A model generated the notes under the pieces. It did no database searches, had not been told where the DNA came from, and saw nothing but the letters and a program-made list of their open reading frames with translations. From NCBI GenBank assembly GCA_951213105.1, contig OX578148.1, forward strand, positions 140,979,518-141,043,517: DNA of 64,000 bases. The letters are read 5' to 3'. The stretch comes from Amaurobius ferox (lineage: Eukaryota; Arthropoda; Arachnida; Araneae; Amaurobiidae). This document shows, one piece after another, positions 11,780-23,934 of this stretch. Made by a program: the position numbers and the translations under genes. The first letter of the stretch is position 1; the number at the start of each line of letters is the position of its first letter.

Positions 11780-12869
11780 TTTTTACTGTTTTAATACAGA
11801 TTATTAAAAAAACTATTCTAAAAACAAACAATTTAACTTTAAAACTACCTAATTTATTGATTTTAAGGTAACGATCAGTATTATTTTTAATTTAAAATTT
11901 AACCATATCCCATAACTAAATACTCGAAGTTACAAATGATGTAAAGCGCGACGCTACTTAGCAACATTGAACAGTATATAATCCAAAAGGAAATTTCCAA
12001 ATCGGAAAATCGAAAGTGAAATATATATAAGTATGCAATTTTTTTTTAATTGTAACAGATTTGAAAAATATATATATATCTGAAAAATACGTATTATTCG
12101 ACAACCTTTTTTGTGATAAATATATATTGTAATTTTTTAACAAACACTATTAAAAATAGGATTGCATACTTTCATAGCCCAAGATACACAAAATACAAAA
12201 TACATTCGTACCAATTAATTTTAAAGTTTTGTCATTTTAAAGGTAAATTTTTTAACTAACTTATTGACAGATACCAATTGCTGAAAGAAACAAAGCAAAA
12301 ACTGCTATGATTAAATTACATGGTTTGGACTTTACGCATTTAACGCAATGAGTTTTAAACTCCGAAATGCTTCATCTTCATTTCAATGTTTTATCAATTA
12401 AGTATTCAGTCGATTGGATTTTGTATTTACATACCTAGATGACATATTAATGGCATCTTCTTTAGAGAAATAACATCGCGCTCATTTCAAAGCAGCATGT
12501 AACATCTCAAAGCAGTATGGAATTGTGTATTAGCTATTGTTGCTTCAAAGCCAGTCATAGGAGTTGACAAATTGTTATCCGATTTCTCCAAAAGGTTCTT
12601 TTCTTGAAAAGGTCCAATCTGTTACAGACTACAAACTTTGTCTTTAAATAGGATAAAAAATCTAATGAACATGTAAAAATGGGTTCTTCAAATATTACGA
12701 TTAAATGTAATTCAACTTGAACTTTGAATTAAAACTTATTTTTATGTGTGAAAACGACAAAAAGGTATTGATTAGTTTTAGCAGCAATGCTAATTGCGCT
12801 AATATATTTCTACATATTATTGTATTTAGTTAGTTTTCCAATGCAATTGTAGAGTCATGCTAACATTTT
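11541..12869. other. Intronic DNA without recognised features
   Basis: AT-rich, apart from the microsatellite at 11700. Only short low-complexity ORFs rich in Ile, Tyr and Lys. Nothing supportable seen. Confidence 0.5.
11700..11776 (+). repeat. (CT)n-(TA)n microsatellite
   Basis: A short (CT)n run passes into (TA)n of more than 20 units. Other (TA)n tracts are at 17040-17069, 17829-17851 and 60002-60030. Confidence 0.95.
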
Positions 12870-13025
12870 TCCCCACACATACATTATACATGTATAGGAA
12901 AAGTATTGCTATAGGGTAGAGGATATCAATGAATTTCAATATATGTGTTTGAAGTATTCCTGAACTCGAATAAAATGTTTTCGAGGTGATGTGTATGTGC
13001 GAATCTGTTGGCATCGCAGTCAGAT
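12870..13025 (+). mobile_element. Family B fragment
   Basis: Only the 5' part: ACATTATACATGTATAGGAA, then AGTATTCCTGAACTCGAATA and TTTTCGAGGTGATGTG in the family order. Strongly diverged. Confidence 0.55.
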
Positions 13026-13103
13026 AATGGACACACGATAGTTATTTTAAAATTTCAGTATTTGGGTAAAAATTCATCTTTAAAATTTCGCCTAAAATTG
13101 TGT

Positions 13104-13160
13104 TGAGACCCGGCGTCCGACCTACCAGAAAGGTGTAAGGTAACCGTTTGGACGGCCGGT
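13104..13160 (-). mobile_element. Tail-only SINE insertion
   Basis: Only the last 57 bp of the SINE (CCGGCCGTCCAAACGGTTAC ... GGTCTCAA type) between 13-bp duplications CCTAAAATTGTGT (13091-13103, 13161-13173). An extreme 5' truncation. Confidence 0.85.
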
Positions 13161-13439
13161 CCTAAAATTGTGTGGAATATTTTAGTTAATCTTTTATACA
13201 CTACTGTTTGTGAAATTTGCAACCTTGGAAAAGAATTTCGTAATTCACATCAAAGTTATCTCACAGATACAGTGCATGACTAACACACGTTACAGTAGAT
13301 GACTGATTATATTTTCAAAGCTATATACGATTCCGTCGCGTCAAAATTCATTTAATTTAGCCTCAAAAGTCTTAATTTTGGGATCCCTTTCAAGAAACGG
13401 GTGCGGTTGGGAAGAATTTGCCCATTTCAAGAAATCTAC

Positions 13440-13800
13440 TTTCGTCATAACAAAAATTTAAAAGTGAACAAAACATTTTCAGTATTTGAATCACTTAAAA
13501 GAAAATATTTTTTTCAACCGTAAATCATCGAAAATTAAACAAGAATTTTCTTAAAACTTAAATGACTGGAAAGTAACCAACACATTTTCCAATTTACATT
13601 ATCGAAAAGTAAACAAAAACTAAATTTAATTTACACTATTGAAAAATAAACAAAAACATTTTAAAATTAAATTCCTGAAAAAAAAAAACAATCTTCTTGA
13701 AAAGTACTCAATAAATTTTCAAAATTTAAATGACAAAATTGAATAATAATAAAGAGCAAAAACAATCTTTTAAATTTTAATTATTAAAAGTTAAGCTTTT
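13440..13800 (+). repeat. Degenerate short tandem repeat
   Basis: Loose 45-50-bp units with AAACAAAAACATTTTCAAAA and TTAAATTATCGAAAAGTAAA. Very AT-rich. Confidence 0.4.
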
Positions 13801-14364
13801 AAATTATTAATTTATGAACTTTTGCCTACTGCCATCATTTTGTACTTCGTCGTTGTTTACTTTGTGTTTGAAGTTTTTCTAGCAATCATGTAGATGCATA
13901 TTCCTATCAAAGAAAAGCATCGCGTAATAAGGGTGACAATTTTTGAAGTGCGTTAACGGAGACCTCGTAATCCAGTAGTTGCTAGTTCGAATCATCTACT
14001 TCCCGGTGATCACTTTTCCGATAATATCCAGATGATTATGCAATTCCTTTCCAGTAACTGTTTAATAAACAACCCTTGCACATTTTTGTCAATTTCGAAT
14101 TAAATTTTACACAGAAAACAAGCAGTCACTTTCCTCAACGAACGCCGATATTTCAAGAGACATTGTCTATGCCATGCATTTTGAGATATTATACAAAGGA
14201 AAATTGTTAATTGAGTTTGCATTCACTTTACATTGTTGGCCGCAATACTCTTATGTGAATATTTATATGGCTGTTTTTTTTATTTCCGCTACTTGAATGG
14301 GTTGAACAGACACATGTTTAACCCATTCAAGTACATAACACCATAGCATAAGTTTTTCACCTAC

Positions 14365-14531
14365 CAGAATGTACAACTCTTCAGTCAGAGGACCTTTGGC
14401 CGTCAAGATCTCCGTTGTGTTGTCAGACTTTTCGAACTGCACCGTTGTCCCAGCAATGGGAAAGTGCCCTCCGTACCGGGTCAGGTGCTGTTCACCGTTG
14501 AAAATGATGCCTCTGGTTCGGTCTTGCAAGG
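14365..14531 (-). CDS. ADAMTS-like exon 7: core of the ADAMTS spacer
   Basis: A 167-nt exon between acceptor TGTGCAG and donor CTG|GTAGGT (2 nt plus 55 codons, phase 0). It encodes LQDRTRG, IIFNGEQHLT, FPIAGTTVQFEK, EILTAKGPLTEEL and YIL. The NG..., AGT.F.Y and GP.TE.L elements are the canonical order in spacer domains. An alternative donor 4 nt further on would break the frame. Joining to the 5079 exon restores a normal spacer end, GIYYEYWLP. Confidence 0.92.
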
Positions 14532-14700
14532 CTGCACATTTCCGGAGAATAAAAAAAACAATTTAAAAAGTACGAAAATAAAATTCTTCGATGGATATGG
14601 CAACACAACATATTCTAAGAAAAAGAAAATAAGTTTGAATAGAATCGTATAAAAAATTCGTCAAAAATGAGACTAACTCTTACCTACACTGGATCTCTTA

Positions 14701-16951
14701 AGGCCCTATCACATTCAACAACTTTTGGAACAACCAACTATTTCGGACAACTTTTCCCCCAATTTTTCGGTGAAAAAGTTGGTGATAGGGTTACTGACAG
14801 TTTGAAGAAGTTGTGCTAAATGACAAAACTATGGCGGTATGTTTATCGCCTTTTGGTGACAACTATACATTTGTACATGTACTTTTCGGCAGGCAGCGCG
14901 TTCTCGCTTCGACTTCGGCAGTAAAACAAGACTTTTACTTAGTACTTCCTTTTGTAACCTTTATTACTTTGTAATTATGACTAAATTGCTATCAGCTGCG
15001 GGGAAAAATCAAATATGCCTTGGCATAATTATGCTAGGATTATTCCTGCTTAAGAAGAAGAAACAAAGTAAACCGAGAAGGATGTGGACAAAATATATTG
15101 TACATTTTTGATTTGCTCTTTTCTATATGGATTACTTCAGATATCAGAAGCTTAAACAGATGAATGAACATTAAAGAATATTTGGATTTGTCACACATCC
15201 GTATAAAAAAGCAAATAAATATTTGTTGAAAAATATTCACTCTATTTTAAGATACAAAATTAGTTTAAAAAGCGATATTGCCGATATTGACTGAAATGAA
15301 ACAAAGAAAAAGAAAACATAAAAAGTATTTAAATTCAAGAATGCCGTTATTAAAATATCATGTCTTAAACAAATTTAAGTTCATTACCATTTTATACTTG
15401 ATTTTAAAGGTTTTCAAATACGTATCTATATCAAATATCCGAAGATGGTCCTTGCTCATTTGTAACGTTTAAAATATTTCTCATTAAAGTAAACTTTTAA
15501 AAATTATTTTATCTACATTTATATTTATTGAGTAATTATGTTTTAAAATAGATTTAAATGTGCATTCCATCTATAGCTGGTATAAAGTATACTTCAAGAT
15601 GTTTTTCAAAGTAACTTCGAAATAAATTTTTATAAGCATTCAAATTTAAAAATAATTTACTGATATAAGGTTATTTTGTATATAAAACGTAAAATAATTT
15701 AAAACAAAAAAATTCTGCAGATTATTAAAGAAAATCTATATTTGAATATTTTAGCAACAGATGGCAGCACTTGTAAAATTTAAAATTCGCATGGATTCGA
15801 ACCAGAGCCCATTCGTTTGCTGAGCTGATTCTTTACCACCCAAGCCAAAACTTCACATTTGAAATGTACTAACAAATTATATCATGCAATGCATTTAGTG
15901 TTATTTTAGAGTACTATTTTGAAGAGTAAACAGAATAAGTTTTCAAGTTGTTTTAGTATTGCAAAAGAAAAAAAAATGTCTATGAAGAACATACATGAAA
16001 ATTCATTTTCTAAATTCTGTCTGATGTTTTTTTTTTACCGTTTCGAGAAAGAGAACATAATTGTATTCGTTAAAACGAGGAAATTGCCATAGTGTAGTAA
16101 ATATTCTAAAACAATTTAAATTAGGATCCTTTGTGTTTTGTGATGGAATCACTTTAGTTAGCTTATTTTAGAAACTGATGAAATATGTATATATCGCCAA
16201 AGCAAACTCGCGTACGCTCTTGTTTAAATTCACAGAAAGGCGGATTTTCTGAAATGCGGTAATACTGTAAACTAGCAAGCCTCTGGTAAATATAAATTTG
16301 AATCAGAAGAGACCAAAGAAATTATATTAGTAATAATATCTTAATTTTTATTATATAATATTTCATGTATATAAAATCGCTTTGGAAGAGATGGTTCGTA
16401 AAGATGATATTTTCTCGTACGCATGTTTCTTCAAATTCTTTTTTAAATACAGTGGATCTAGATTCCACAAAAATGATTTTTCTCCATTTCCATCTCGCAA
16501 GACTACTTTTCTTCGATTTCGAGACGACTTCCATTGACATCCACCTTTATGACACAGAAATATTATAAATACTTAACAAAATTCTAAATCTAAACTAAAA
16601 TAATACTTCGCACTGCCTGGTTATTATATCAATATAATCTATCTGTTATTATATTCTATCTGTTAGCGCTCCACAGATTCAAACTTGCGCGAGGATTTCA
16701 CGCCAAACCAGAATTTAGTAAAATCTGCGCCAACCTTTCTACACACGTGATTCCTTCGCTACTCATCTGTGATTGGCTGGTTGGTAAAAAATTGTCCCAA
16801 ATGAACAACTTTTTCTATGCCGGTCAGATAAAGTTGTCCCAATTTTTTGACCTTATTTCACACGAGTTTTCCCCCAACTCGGCGTAAAAATTGTTCGAAA
16901 AGTTGGTTGTCCGAAAAATTGCCGGAAAAGTTGTTGAATGTGATAGGGCCT
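14701..16951. mobile_element. PIF/Harbinger-like element without visible transposase
   Basis: Inverted ends AGGCCCTATCACATTCAACA on both sides, extending with divergence for about 60-100 bp, flanked by TTA on each side (the TWA duplication of PIF/Harbinger). The 2.25-kb inside is AT-rich; the frames show no DDE nuclease, so it is non-autonomous or heavily decayed. It lies immediately upstream of ADAMTS-like exon 7 in the gene's orientation. Confidence 0.75.
15776..15862 (-). repeat. tRNA-like or tRNA-derived sequence
   Basis: The minus strand has TGGCTTGGGTGGTAAAGAATC (A-box-like) and, about 35 bp on, a perfect B box GGTTCGAATCC. Arms do not fold into a clean cloverleaf, so a SINE head or tRNA pseudogene is more likely than a working tRNA. 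Confidence 0.4.
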
Positions 16952-16959
16952 TTATGATC

Positions 16960-17034
16960 CTTCAAAACTGTCGCTAGTAGTATTCGGGCGACTATGCGCC
17001 GCCCTTAAATTTTGGTAATTTCTCCCTGGCATGC

Positions 17035-17071
<37 letters not shown>

Positions 17072-18243
17072 AATACAAAAACAGATTTAAAAAGGAGGGG
17101 GGGAGGGCAGAAAGGAAGGGTGAAAAGAAGAATAGAAAATGGTGAAAAGAAGGGAGAGTGTTTACAGGAACATATATATCTTAAATATGCATTACAATGT
17201 ATTTTAATCCACTTATACCTTAGTCTTTATATTTTCTATTTTATTACATGCCCCTTTATTTTGTAGCTTTTACTGTAGAATATATCATACTTTACTGCCT
17301 TTACGCAATACTGTTATTTATTACTCACAATTGGCAACAGTAGATCTCTACTTTTATCTTTTGCGAATGGCAACATTGATCTTGTTATTTTATGCTCGTC
17401 ATGGTTGTACATTTGAGGTGTATTTTCAGGTATTTATGTTTCCTATCTATTTTTTCAATCTTTATGCTTGTCGCCCAAATAACACGAGTTTATAGATAAA
17501 ATCTATCTCGTGCAGAAACAAGCATTTTTGTGTTCATTTCGATTAAATATTTGGACTTGAAAAAGAAATTTTTCGAAATGAATAATTCTTAAGCCTAGAG
17601 CTTTTCCACGTGCAAGCTTTAATGCTTGGTATTTTTTGTATTCCTATTTTCGATTTCACTCCATTGATATTTGTTGATTATTTTTAGCTTGATGACTAGT
17701 AACATACACTTAAATTTCCTCATTATGTTTGAATTTCTTTTTATTACTCCTTTGTAATTTGTAGGCAAATTTTAAATTAGTGTATTATGAGTTACAATTT
17801 CTCTATTCTATCATTGGATTTTCATTTTATATATATATATATATATATATGTATGTAATAAAAGGCAATTTCTGTCTTATACACTAGCGACTGTCTTACC
17901 GCTTAGCGACCGCGCGTCGCAGAGCTACGAAATTTGGTGAGAAAGTGACAGGTGGAAACCGATTTTTAAAAGTTGAATTATTTTTTTTGTTATCCGGGTA
18001 TTAATCTGAAGCATTGGGGATGTGCCACTTTTAAAGAACAACGTTTGCTTTGACTGGTTGTCTACTGAACCTTGATCAGCCAATCAGCTGCAACTGTCGC
18101 TGCTGCTTCTTGTCACTGGAAATTTGCGTACAGTACATACTTGACCGTGATGTTCTCGAGATGTGATACTTCTCCGGCATGACAGCTATGTCCTCCGATG
18201 TGGCGACTTGTATTTGTTGGACGTGATTCGAAGTTTTTATTTT
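16960..18243. other. Intronic DNA, two TA tracts, otherwise nothing recognised
   Basis: TA microsatellites at 17040 and 17829, a G/A-rich patch (17090-17160), and a stretch (18076-18240) with a minus-strand open frame that extends into repeat R. No domain recognised. Confidence 0.45.
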
Positions 18244-18352
18244 ATGACACTCCGAGTGGAATGCGACCTTAGGTTCCATAGTAAATATTGTTCATATTGA
18301 TGGGTATTATCACCCTCTTATTTTGTCAAAACAGTTTACGAACACCCTGTAT
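18244..18352 (+). repeat. Short interspersed repeat R, copy 2
   Basis: Starts GACACTCCGAGTGGAATGCG and shares TAAATATTGTTC and TTATTTTGTCAAAACAGTTT with 10900-10995. The hAT at 18353 inserted at its end. Confidence 0.6.
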
Positions 18353-19962
18353 CAGGGGCGGCATTTCAGCATTCCATTTGGGGGTGCGAGATTTGCATGT
18401 ATGAAAATCCACAATATGGAATAAATAAAAGTTTGTTAACAGGGGGGGGGGGGGGGATCACAAAATTGAATTGATGTTGAGTAAAATAATGTTGTTAACA
18501 TAATTTTTGTACATAATTATGTTAACATAATTTTTCTAAATACAAATATCTATATTTATTTACTTGTTATCGAAGTTTTAAACGCCGGTTCTTAGAATCT
18601 GGAAGAAGAGAAAAATTTGTTACAATTAAATCATAATCCAGTCGTATATCTTGTTCTATAGCTAAAGCAGCTAAATATGAAAGTCTTTCTTGTCCCATTG
18701 TACTGCGAAAATAATTTTTCAGCCTCATAAGACACTAAAAAGACCTTTCACAACTGCCTGAGCTGATTGGCACAGTCAAAAACAATTTAACTAATAATGT
18801 TATGACAGGAAACACATTTTTTTAAATTCCGCTCTTTAAAATAATCCAGGCGACTTTTAAAATTGGTATGGTCTATGTTTTCATTCTTCACCATTGAATA
18901 AAACAGTCAAAATTCACACAGCAACCCCTCTTTCTGGAAGTCATATATTTTGCATATGGTTGAAACATTTTGTTTTTCTTTTTGGACATCTGACACGGAT
19001 AATACTGAACCAAGGGCAAACAAAACAGGTATATTGTTCTCATTAAATCTTGTCTCAATTTCATTAGATACTGAATCTACAATTTCATATTGAATATTGA
19101 ATCTGTGATATGATTTAACATCATCATGCGGATTTTTTTCACCGCCTCCGAATTCGCTTGGAATTTTTTTACGTCTTTTCAGTTTTGGTCCAGAATAAGA
19201 ATTTTTTTCGTAAAGTTATGTCACAAAACTCCACACTAGATTGAAATATGTATAAATACGAAAAGAACTAACCGTTTCAATAGTAGCTTTAGCCAAAGCT
19301 TGCACAGCCTGAAAATTAAAATCAGATGACTGAAAATGTTTTGAGAGGGTATTGCATTGATCAAAAACACTGTTCAATACAAACTAAATGAACAAAAATT
19401 TGAACGATGTCATGTATGTTAAAAGGGCTTTGGTTTTTCCACCATTGAGAAAATCGTTTTCAGATAATTCTTCCAGTGTTAAAATCACAACTTCAAAATT
19501 ATTAAGTAGTGCTTTTATGGCTTTAACTCTGGAAGACCACCTCGTATCACTTAGTGATTGTAGAGTTGAAGAGCCTCCAGAAAAAGTATTTGTTGATGAG
19601 CGAATCTTTTCGAAAAAAGCATGTCTTGTATATGATGTTTCTATGAAAGAATATAATGCATTGAGCTGCTGAAATGCATTTCTAGTGAAAGGAAGGGATG
19701 AGCATGCGCTAACTACACATAAATTTAATCGGACACTTGAAATTAAGTGAAAAGGATAACATCACCCCATTTTTTCAAGTTGAAAAGGGCTCGTTCCAGC
19801 TGGAAGTGGGAACTTCACTGTGAAGGTTGGATCTTTTGAAGCTCCATAGTGTGGGAAAACTGACCAGTGGACAGTCGATAAAAAAAGAGAGAAGCCGATA
19901 GGGATGAGGAAAAATTTGGGGGCGCGACCGCGCCCCCTCGCGCCCCCTATTTGCCGCCCCTG
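18353..19962 (-). mobile_element. hAT transposon, decayed
   Basis: Ends CAGGGGCGGCA and TGCCGCCCCTG, with CCTGTAT (7 bp) at both flanks. The minus strand encodes a hAT C-terminal dimerisation domain remnant: LTVPISSGSCERSF, then RLKNYFRSTMGQERLSYLAA. This matches the RSTMxQERLSxLA block of ZMYM/repressor-of-kinase-inhibitor type hATs. Stops interrupt it throughout. Confidence 0.85.
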
Positions 19963-19969
19963 CCTGTAT

Positions 19970-21362
19970 ATATGCTCTCTTTTGCAAAAATAACGAAGCA
20001 CCATGAAGAAAGTGACTTTTTATTGAAATTAAATATGCGTACAGCTCATACACATGTAATGAAATGATTACGAAATCAAGTCAAAAATCCTTCAATGGTT
20101 AGCTATTGCACATTGAATTTTTAAATCAGTAATTGGTGAAATCCCCCTTGGCGCAAAGCATGCTTGTATACGTCTAGGTAAGGAGTGATAAAGTTTCCTA
20201 ATGTCATCCTGCGATACATTCTGCCAAACATTCCACAATTGTTGCTCCATATCTGCTGCATTTCGGGGTGACCGAATCTGGTGGTCTAGTATGTCCCATA
20301 CATGCTTTTATTGGCGAAAAGTCTGGTGACCTTGCTGACCAAGAAACAGTATCAACAACACGGAGACAGTCCACAGATATGCGAGCAGTATGTGGCGTGG
20401 CATTATCTTGCTGGAAAATGTCCCCAGAATGACGTGCTATGAAGGGTAACGCAAACGGTAACATATCGTTGAACTGTTAGAGTTGTACGCAGGATGACAA
20501 TGGGCGACCTGCTGTCGTAAGAGATAGCACCTCACACCAAGGGTAATGGTTGTGTGCTTGTGTAAAACAAAGGCGGAATGGGATCGCTGGCCCTGGCACC
20601 TCCACACACGTACCCGATGGTCATGTGCTGAAAGACTGAAGCGAGATTCATCGCTGAACACTATGCGATGCCAGTCTGTTGGCAGCTATGATGTTCGGCT
20701 ACGACACCACTCAAAGACTCTGTCGATGTTGTGGGGTTATGGGTAGACGTCTTGAAGGCCGTCGTAAACGTAACCCCACCTCAGCCAAACGCCATGAGAT
20801 GGTAGAAGGTATCACGGGTGGTATGGAAGAGATGTAGCATGTTGGATGGCGGAAAATGATGCCGTTGGGCCAATTCGGGCCTGTCGCACTGTTATTCGAT
20901 CTTGCCTCGCATTCGTGCACCTTGGCCTTCCAGAGCTTTCATTCCGCCGATGAGTTCCTTGCAGCAACCATTGCTGCCAGCACCTTTGCACAGCAGCGTC
21001 CATTCGGTGCAGATAGCGGCCTATTGCTCGGTATGACCAACCAGCTTCACGTATCCCGACTGTACGACCACGTTCAAATGCTGCTTATAAGGTCTTCGGC
21101 AACGTCAAAACGGCATTATTGGATGTGTCTCCATGGAACTGCAACGACGATAACGATCCATGATAAACCGTCCACATTTTTAATCCGCTTTATAGGATGT
21201 TAGTTGCGCAGTTGAACCGCGAGCTATGACCGAAGTTAACACTCATTGGCCGCCTTGCAAATTTAATCATTTGCATACTTGGTATAAAGGAATTTGCATG
21301 CGAAATTTCGAGATGATCGGATTATTTTTTAGGGGTGCTTAGGTTTTTTTTGCGTATATATA
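19970..21362 (-). mobile_element. Tc1-like transposon, decayed
   Basis: Terminal inverted repeats of the type GCAAAAATAACGAAGCACC (about 19984) and its diverged complement (about 21335-21354). Inside, minus-strand frames encode a broken Tc1 transposase: CWQQWLLQGTHRR and SSGRPRCTNARQ (HTH region), VFSDESRFSLS (first catalytic Asp), QQDNATPHTAR (second Asp), and WSARSPDFSPI (final DDE block). Several frameshifts and a lost Glu context make it inactive. Confidence 0.85.
20204..21003 (-). pseudogene. Tc1 transposase remnant
   Basis: Three overlapping minus-strand frames (about 21003-20711, 20661-20437 and 20464-20204) together follow a Tc1 transposase from HTH to the C-terminus. The frames switch at least twice and the WPSRSPDLSPIEHxWD-like block reads DFSPIKACMG, so the third catalytic residue is not in place. 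It cannot give a full protein. Confidence 0.85.
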
Positions 21363-21395
21363 TTTGAGTGTATATATATATTTTTAAAAAGCTCA

Positions 21396-21560
21396 TAGCG
21401 ATCGAGTCATCGTCTTGTCAAGTTGAAGTAGCATGAAAAATGTTCAGTTTTTAAAATTTGTAAATCTTACATCTTAAACAGTAAAAATGATAGCTATAAA
21501 CAATAAGCAAGAATGTGTAGTTCTTTGAAAGCCCTGTAGTGTATAGAATCAGATTTTGAG
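21396..21560 (+). repeat. Interspersed repeat E, copy 3
   Basis: ATCGTCTTGTCAAGTTGAAG and ACAATAAGCAAGAATGTGTA; lies just beyond the end of the Tc1-like element. Confidence 0.6.
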
Positions 21561-21810
21561 TATAGTGTTTTTTATTACAAAAGATATGCCCTTAGGCGTT
21601 TCGTACTAGATTTGGCCTAATTGCTATATGCAATAATTTACTTTATATAGCATTAAAATCTAATGAAAAATTTCAATTTAGTGAAACATGCTAGAGTCAT
21701 TCAATGTGTAGCAAACAATTAGGAGCATAATGAAAACGTGTCACGCGCTAGTCTCACTCACTGATCTGCAAAGTTGGGAGAAAGCGATAGCCACTCCCTC
21801 CACTGACGAG

Positions 21811-21927
21811 CGTAACAGAAAGTATAACGTGCCGTTTTAACTCTATTCGTCTCAATTGTTACGCACCTATTGGACGTAACAATTGAGACGAATAGAGTGA
21901 GGACGGCACGTTACACTTTCTGTTACG
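21811..21927. repeat. Long hairpin: two 53-bp arms, 11-nt loop
   Basis: Arm 21811-21863 and arm 21875-21927 are complementary except for about four positions. The loop is CACCTATTGGA. The 3' 29 bp (CGTCTCAATTGTTACGCACC...) recur directly at 21930-21958. Confidence 0.85.
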
Positions 21928-21958
21928 GCCGTCTCAATTGTTGCGCACCTATTGGACG

Positions 21959-22014
21959 CGGCCGCTCATCCTGTTGCGGGTACCCTAGGGTGAGTCGGGT
22001 GGCCTGGGTCTTCA
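21959..22014 (+). mobile_element. Tail-only SINE insertion
   Basis: 56 bp ending GGCCTGGGTCTTCA between 14-bp duplications GCACCTATTGGACG (21945-21958, 22015-22028). Inserted beside the long hairpin at 21811-21927. Confidence 0.8.
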
Positions 22015-22015
22015 G

Positions 22016-22073
22016 CACCTATTGGACGAGTTTAATTTCCGTTTCACCTATTGGACGAATTTAATTTCCATTT
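22016..22073 (+). repeat. Direct repeat of CACCTATTGGACGA-TTTAATTTCC
   Basis: Two units 30 bp apart (22016 and 22046), differing at two bases. The same CACCTATTGGACG core is the hairpin loop at 21864 and the SINE target duplication at 21945. Confidence 0.75.
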
Positions 22074-22079
22074 TACTTT

Positions 22080-23170
22080 TCGTTGTGCTCGGATTTCCAT
22101 GAAAAGAACTTTCGCTGTTGAGCATTAAGATGTTTCATTTCAGAAAGATGTATCTCTAATAAATCAGGATGCACTCATTTACAATTGGAAGCTTGCCTTG
22201 TTTTTGATTCTTTGGTTTGTGACTTATCATTACCAGTGTTTTTAAAATATTATTTTGTATTATATTAGGTTACGGCATGACTGATGATGGAATATACAGA
22301 AGCTCTAACTTTCCAGTTTGAAACTGTATCGCAACAGAAGACCAGAATGAAATATATGCGTCATAAGCTGAAAAATAGTTTCATATTCTTTTTATGAGAC
22401 GTCTGAGATATTAAATATTCTGCATTGTCTGGGGATGGACTAATTTTGGGGCTCACTTTGGAGGAATCATTTCCTCTCTGTTTATTGAAAAACTGCTTGT
22501 ACTGAAATGCCACCCCATTGCACCAAATCACACCTGACGAGCGAATGCAGATACCGAATTTAAAGTTTAAACAAATGAACGTCGTATTACCTAGCCATAC
22601 AGATACTTTATCAACACATTAAATTAGCTAATATAAAAAATACATTGGGTCTGACAAAAGTAGTTTAAAAATTAATATTTTTAAACTGTTGGCCCAAAAT
22701 AGTGTGGCTGTCCCAATTTAAAATGGAAACGGACCAATGCCTTATTTATCCCCCAGTTAAAGCTTTTATCGGTCGCGGCACATAAAGATATTTCCAAGGA
22801 TTCATAATATTGGATTACATAAAATATACCAAATCGAACAAGAATGACTACTACAGAACCGACCTCGGCCCAAAATTAGGAAACATGAAGCCCTTTTTAA
22901 ATTGTTAAACACTGAACATATTCTGAGAAAGACAATATGAATTTCAACGAAATTCACTTAATATACCTTTATCATTCATAACATATAATAGTGACATTTT
23001 AGAAAAGATAATTTACATTTTATTGAAGGAAAGAATCCTGTTTATATTGCTTACCTTCTACAAAATAAATTGCGAACCTCACAATTTGAGATATTGTTGG
23101 GAATGAATATATAAAATTGTGAAAATTATAGGGAAGGTCAGGTAATGGAATAATAAGTCGCATGAAGGAT
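22080..23170. other. Intronic DNA without recognised features
   Basis: Unique-looking AT-rich sequence between the SINE-tail insertion and ADAMTS-like exon 6. No ORF or repeat I can support. Confidence 0.45.
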
Positions 23171-23176
23171 GCTTAC

Positions 23177-23266
23177 CCAAATAATTCTTCCCGACCACCT
23201 GATGAATCTTCAAATTTCGAGTTCTCACCGGGAGAACTACCACCTCGTGGTACCCACTCCTGTGGC
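23177..23266 (-). CDS. ADAMTS-like exon 6: start of the ADAMTS spacer
   Basis: A 90-nt exon between acceptor TTGTTGCAG and donor G|GTAAGC (2 nt, 29 codons, 1 nt). It encodes GYHEVVVLPVRTRNLKIHQ and KNYL, the first beta strands of the spacer (family pattern GY..VV.IP.GA..I.I...NYL). The split codon completes to alanine with the 14365 exon, giving the conserved NYLALQ. A solo LTR lies just upstream (23392-23934). Confidence 0.9.
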
Positions 23267-23391
23267 CTGCAACAAGAAACAGATTTGGCATTAGCAAATG
23301 GATATGTAGGACATCTGTAAGTAAACTCATGAATTGAATTGGGAAATTATTCCAGAATTCGAGCAACAGAACCTCTTATAAATGAAGTTAT

Positions 23392-23934
23392 TGTTGTGAA
23401 CGCGCAATGTTCTATTTGGAGCCTCCTCTTTCGTCTGTCTCGAAGGCCAGGCGGAGAAAATACAGTACATGGCGTGAGCCCAGGGTTGCCAGAATTTTCA
23501 AGTTACAAGAAGGGTTTTCAGATCGGGCCATTTATCGAAAATTTGGTGACTTCCGGAATGTTCCAGAAACTTCTCCATAAAACGATTATTCTTTTGAGAT
23601 ATAGATATTTCTAGAAGTTTCTATGGAGAGACTATAGAAAGGACTCGCCACCCCATTACAAGGTAATTGATGAACGGACACTATACGAGCTACAGTAGAC
23701 TGTGATTTTTGTCAATGTTTTGAGACTAGTAGCGGCTGGTTTGTGAAATGACTTTCATCAACATTCTGTGAATAATATCGTTTATTCTGTTAATTGAGTG
23801 GAGCATTTAAGTGCTGCTTGATTGTATACTGGTCCTGTTTCCTTTATGCTTGTAAATAAACGAGGGTTATCTAGAAACTTGGACTCGTTCTTGTATCCTG
23901 CGTATGCACACACGATTCTATACGTTTCGTAACA
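23392..23934 (+). mobile_element. Solo LTR
   Basis: Starts TGTTGTGAACG and ends CGTTTCGTAACA (TG...CA), with a 4-bp flanking repeat TTAT. It carries an AATAAA signal near the 3' end. Similar in layout and end sequence to the repeat at 27810-28318. It lies in the intron just upstream of ADAMTS-like exon 6. Confidence 0.7.

Noticed and set aside
13960..14020. B-box-like AGTTCGAATC suggesting a tRNA
   Set aside because: No matching A box or cloverleaf could be drawn; left as chance or a very old SINE head.
20546..21203. Plus-strand ORFs of 66-115 codons
   Set aside because: Antisense to the decayed Tc1 transposase on the minus strand.
21957..21991. Apparent NotI, KpnI and AvrII sites in a row, like a cloning polylinker or vector contamination
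   Set aside because: The sequence is a diverged SINE tail between clean 14-bp target duplications and resembles the insert at 57624.
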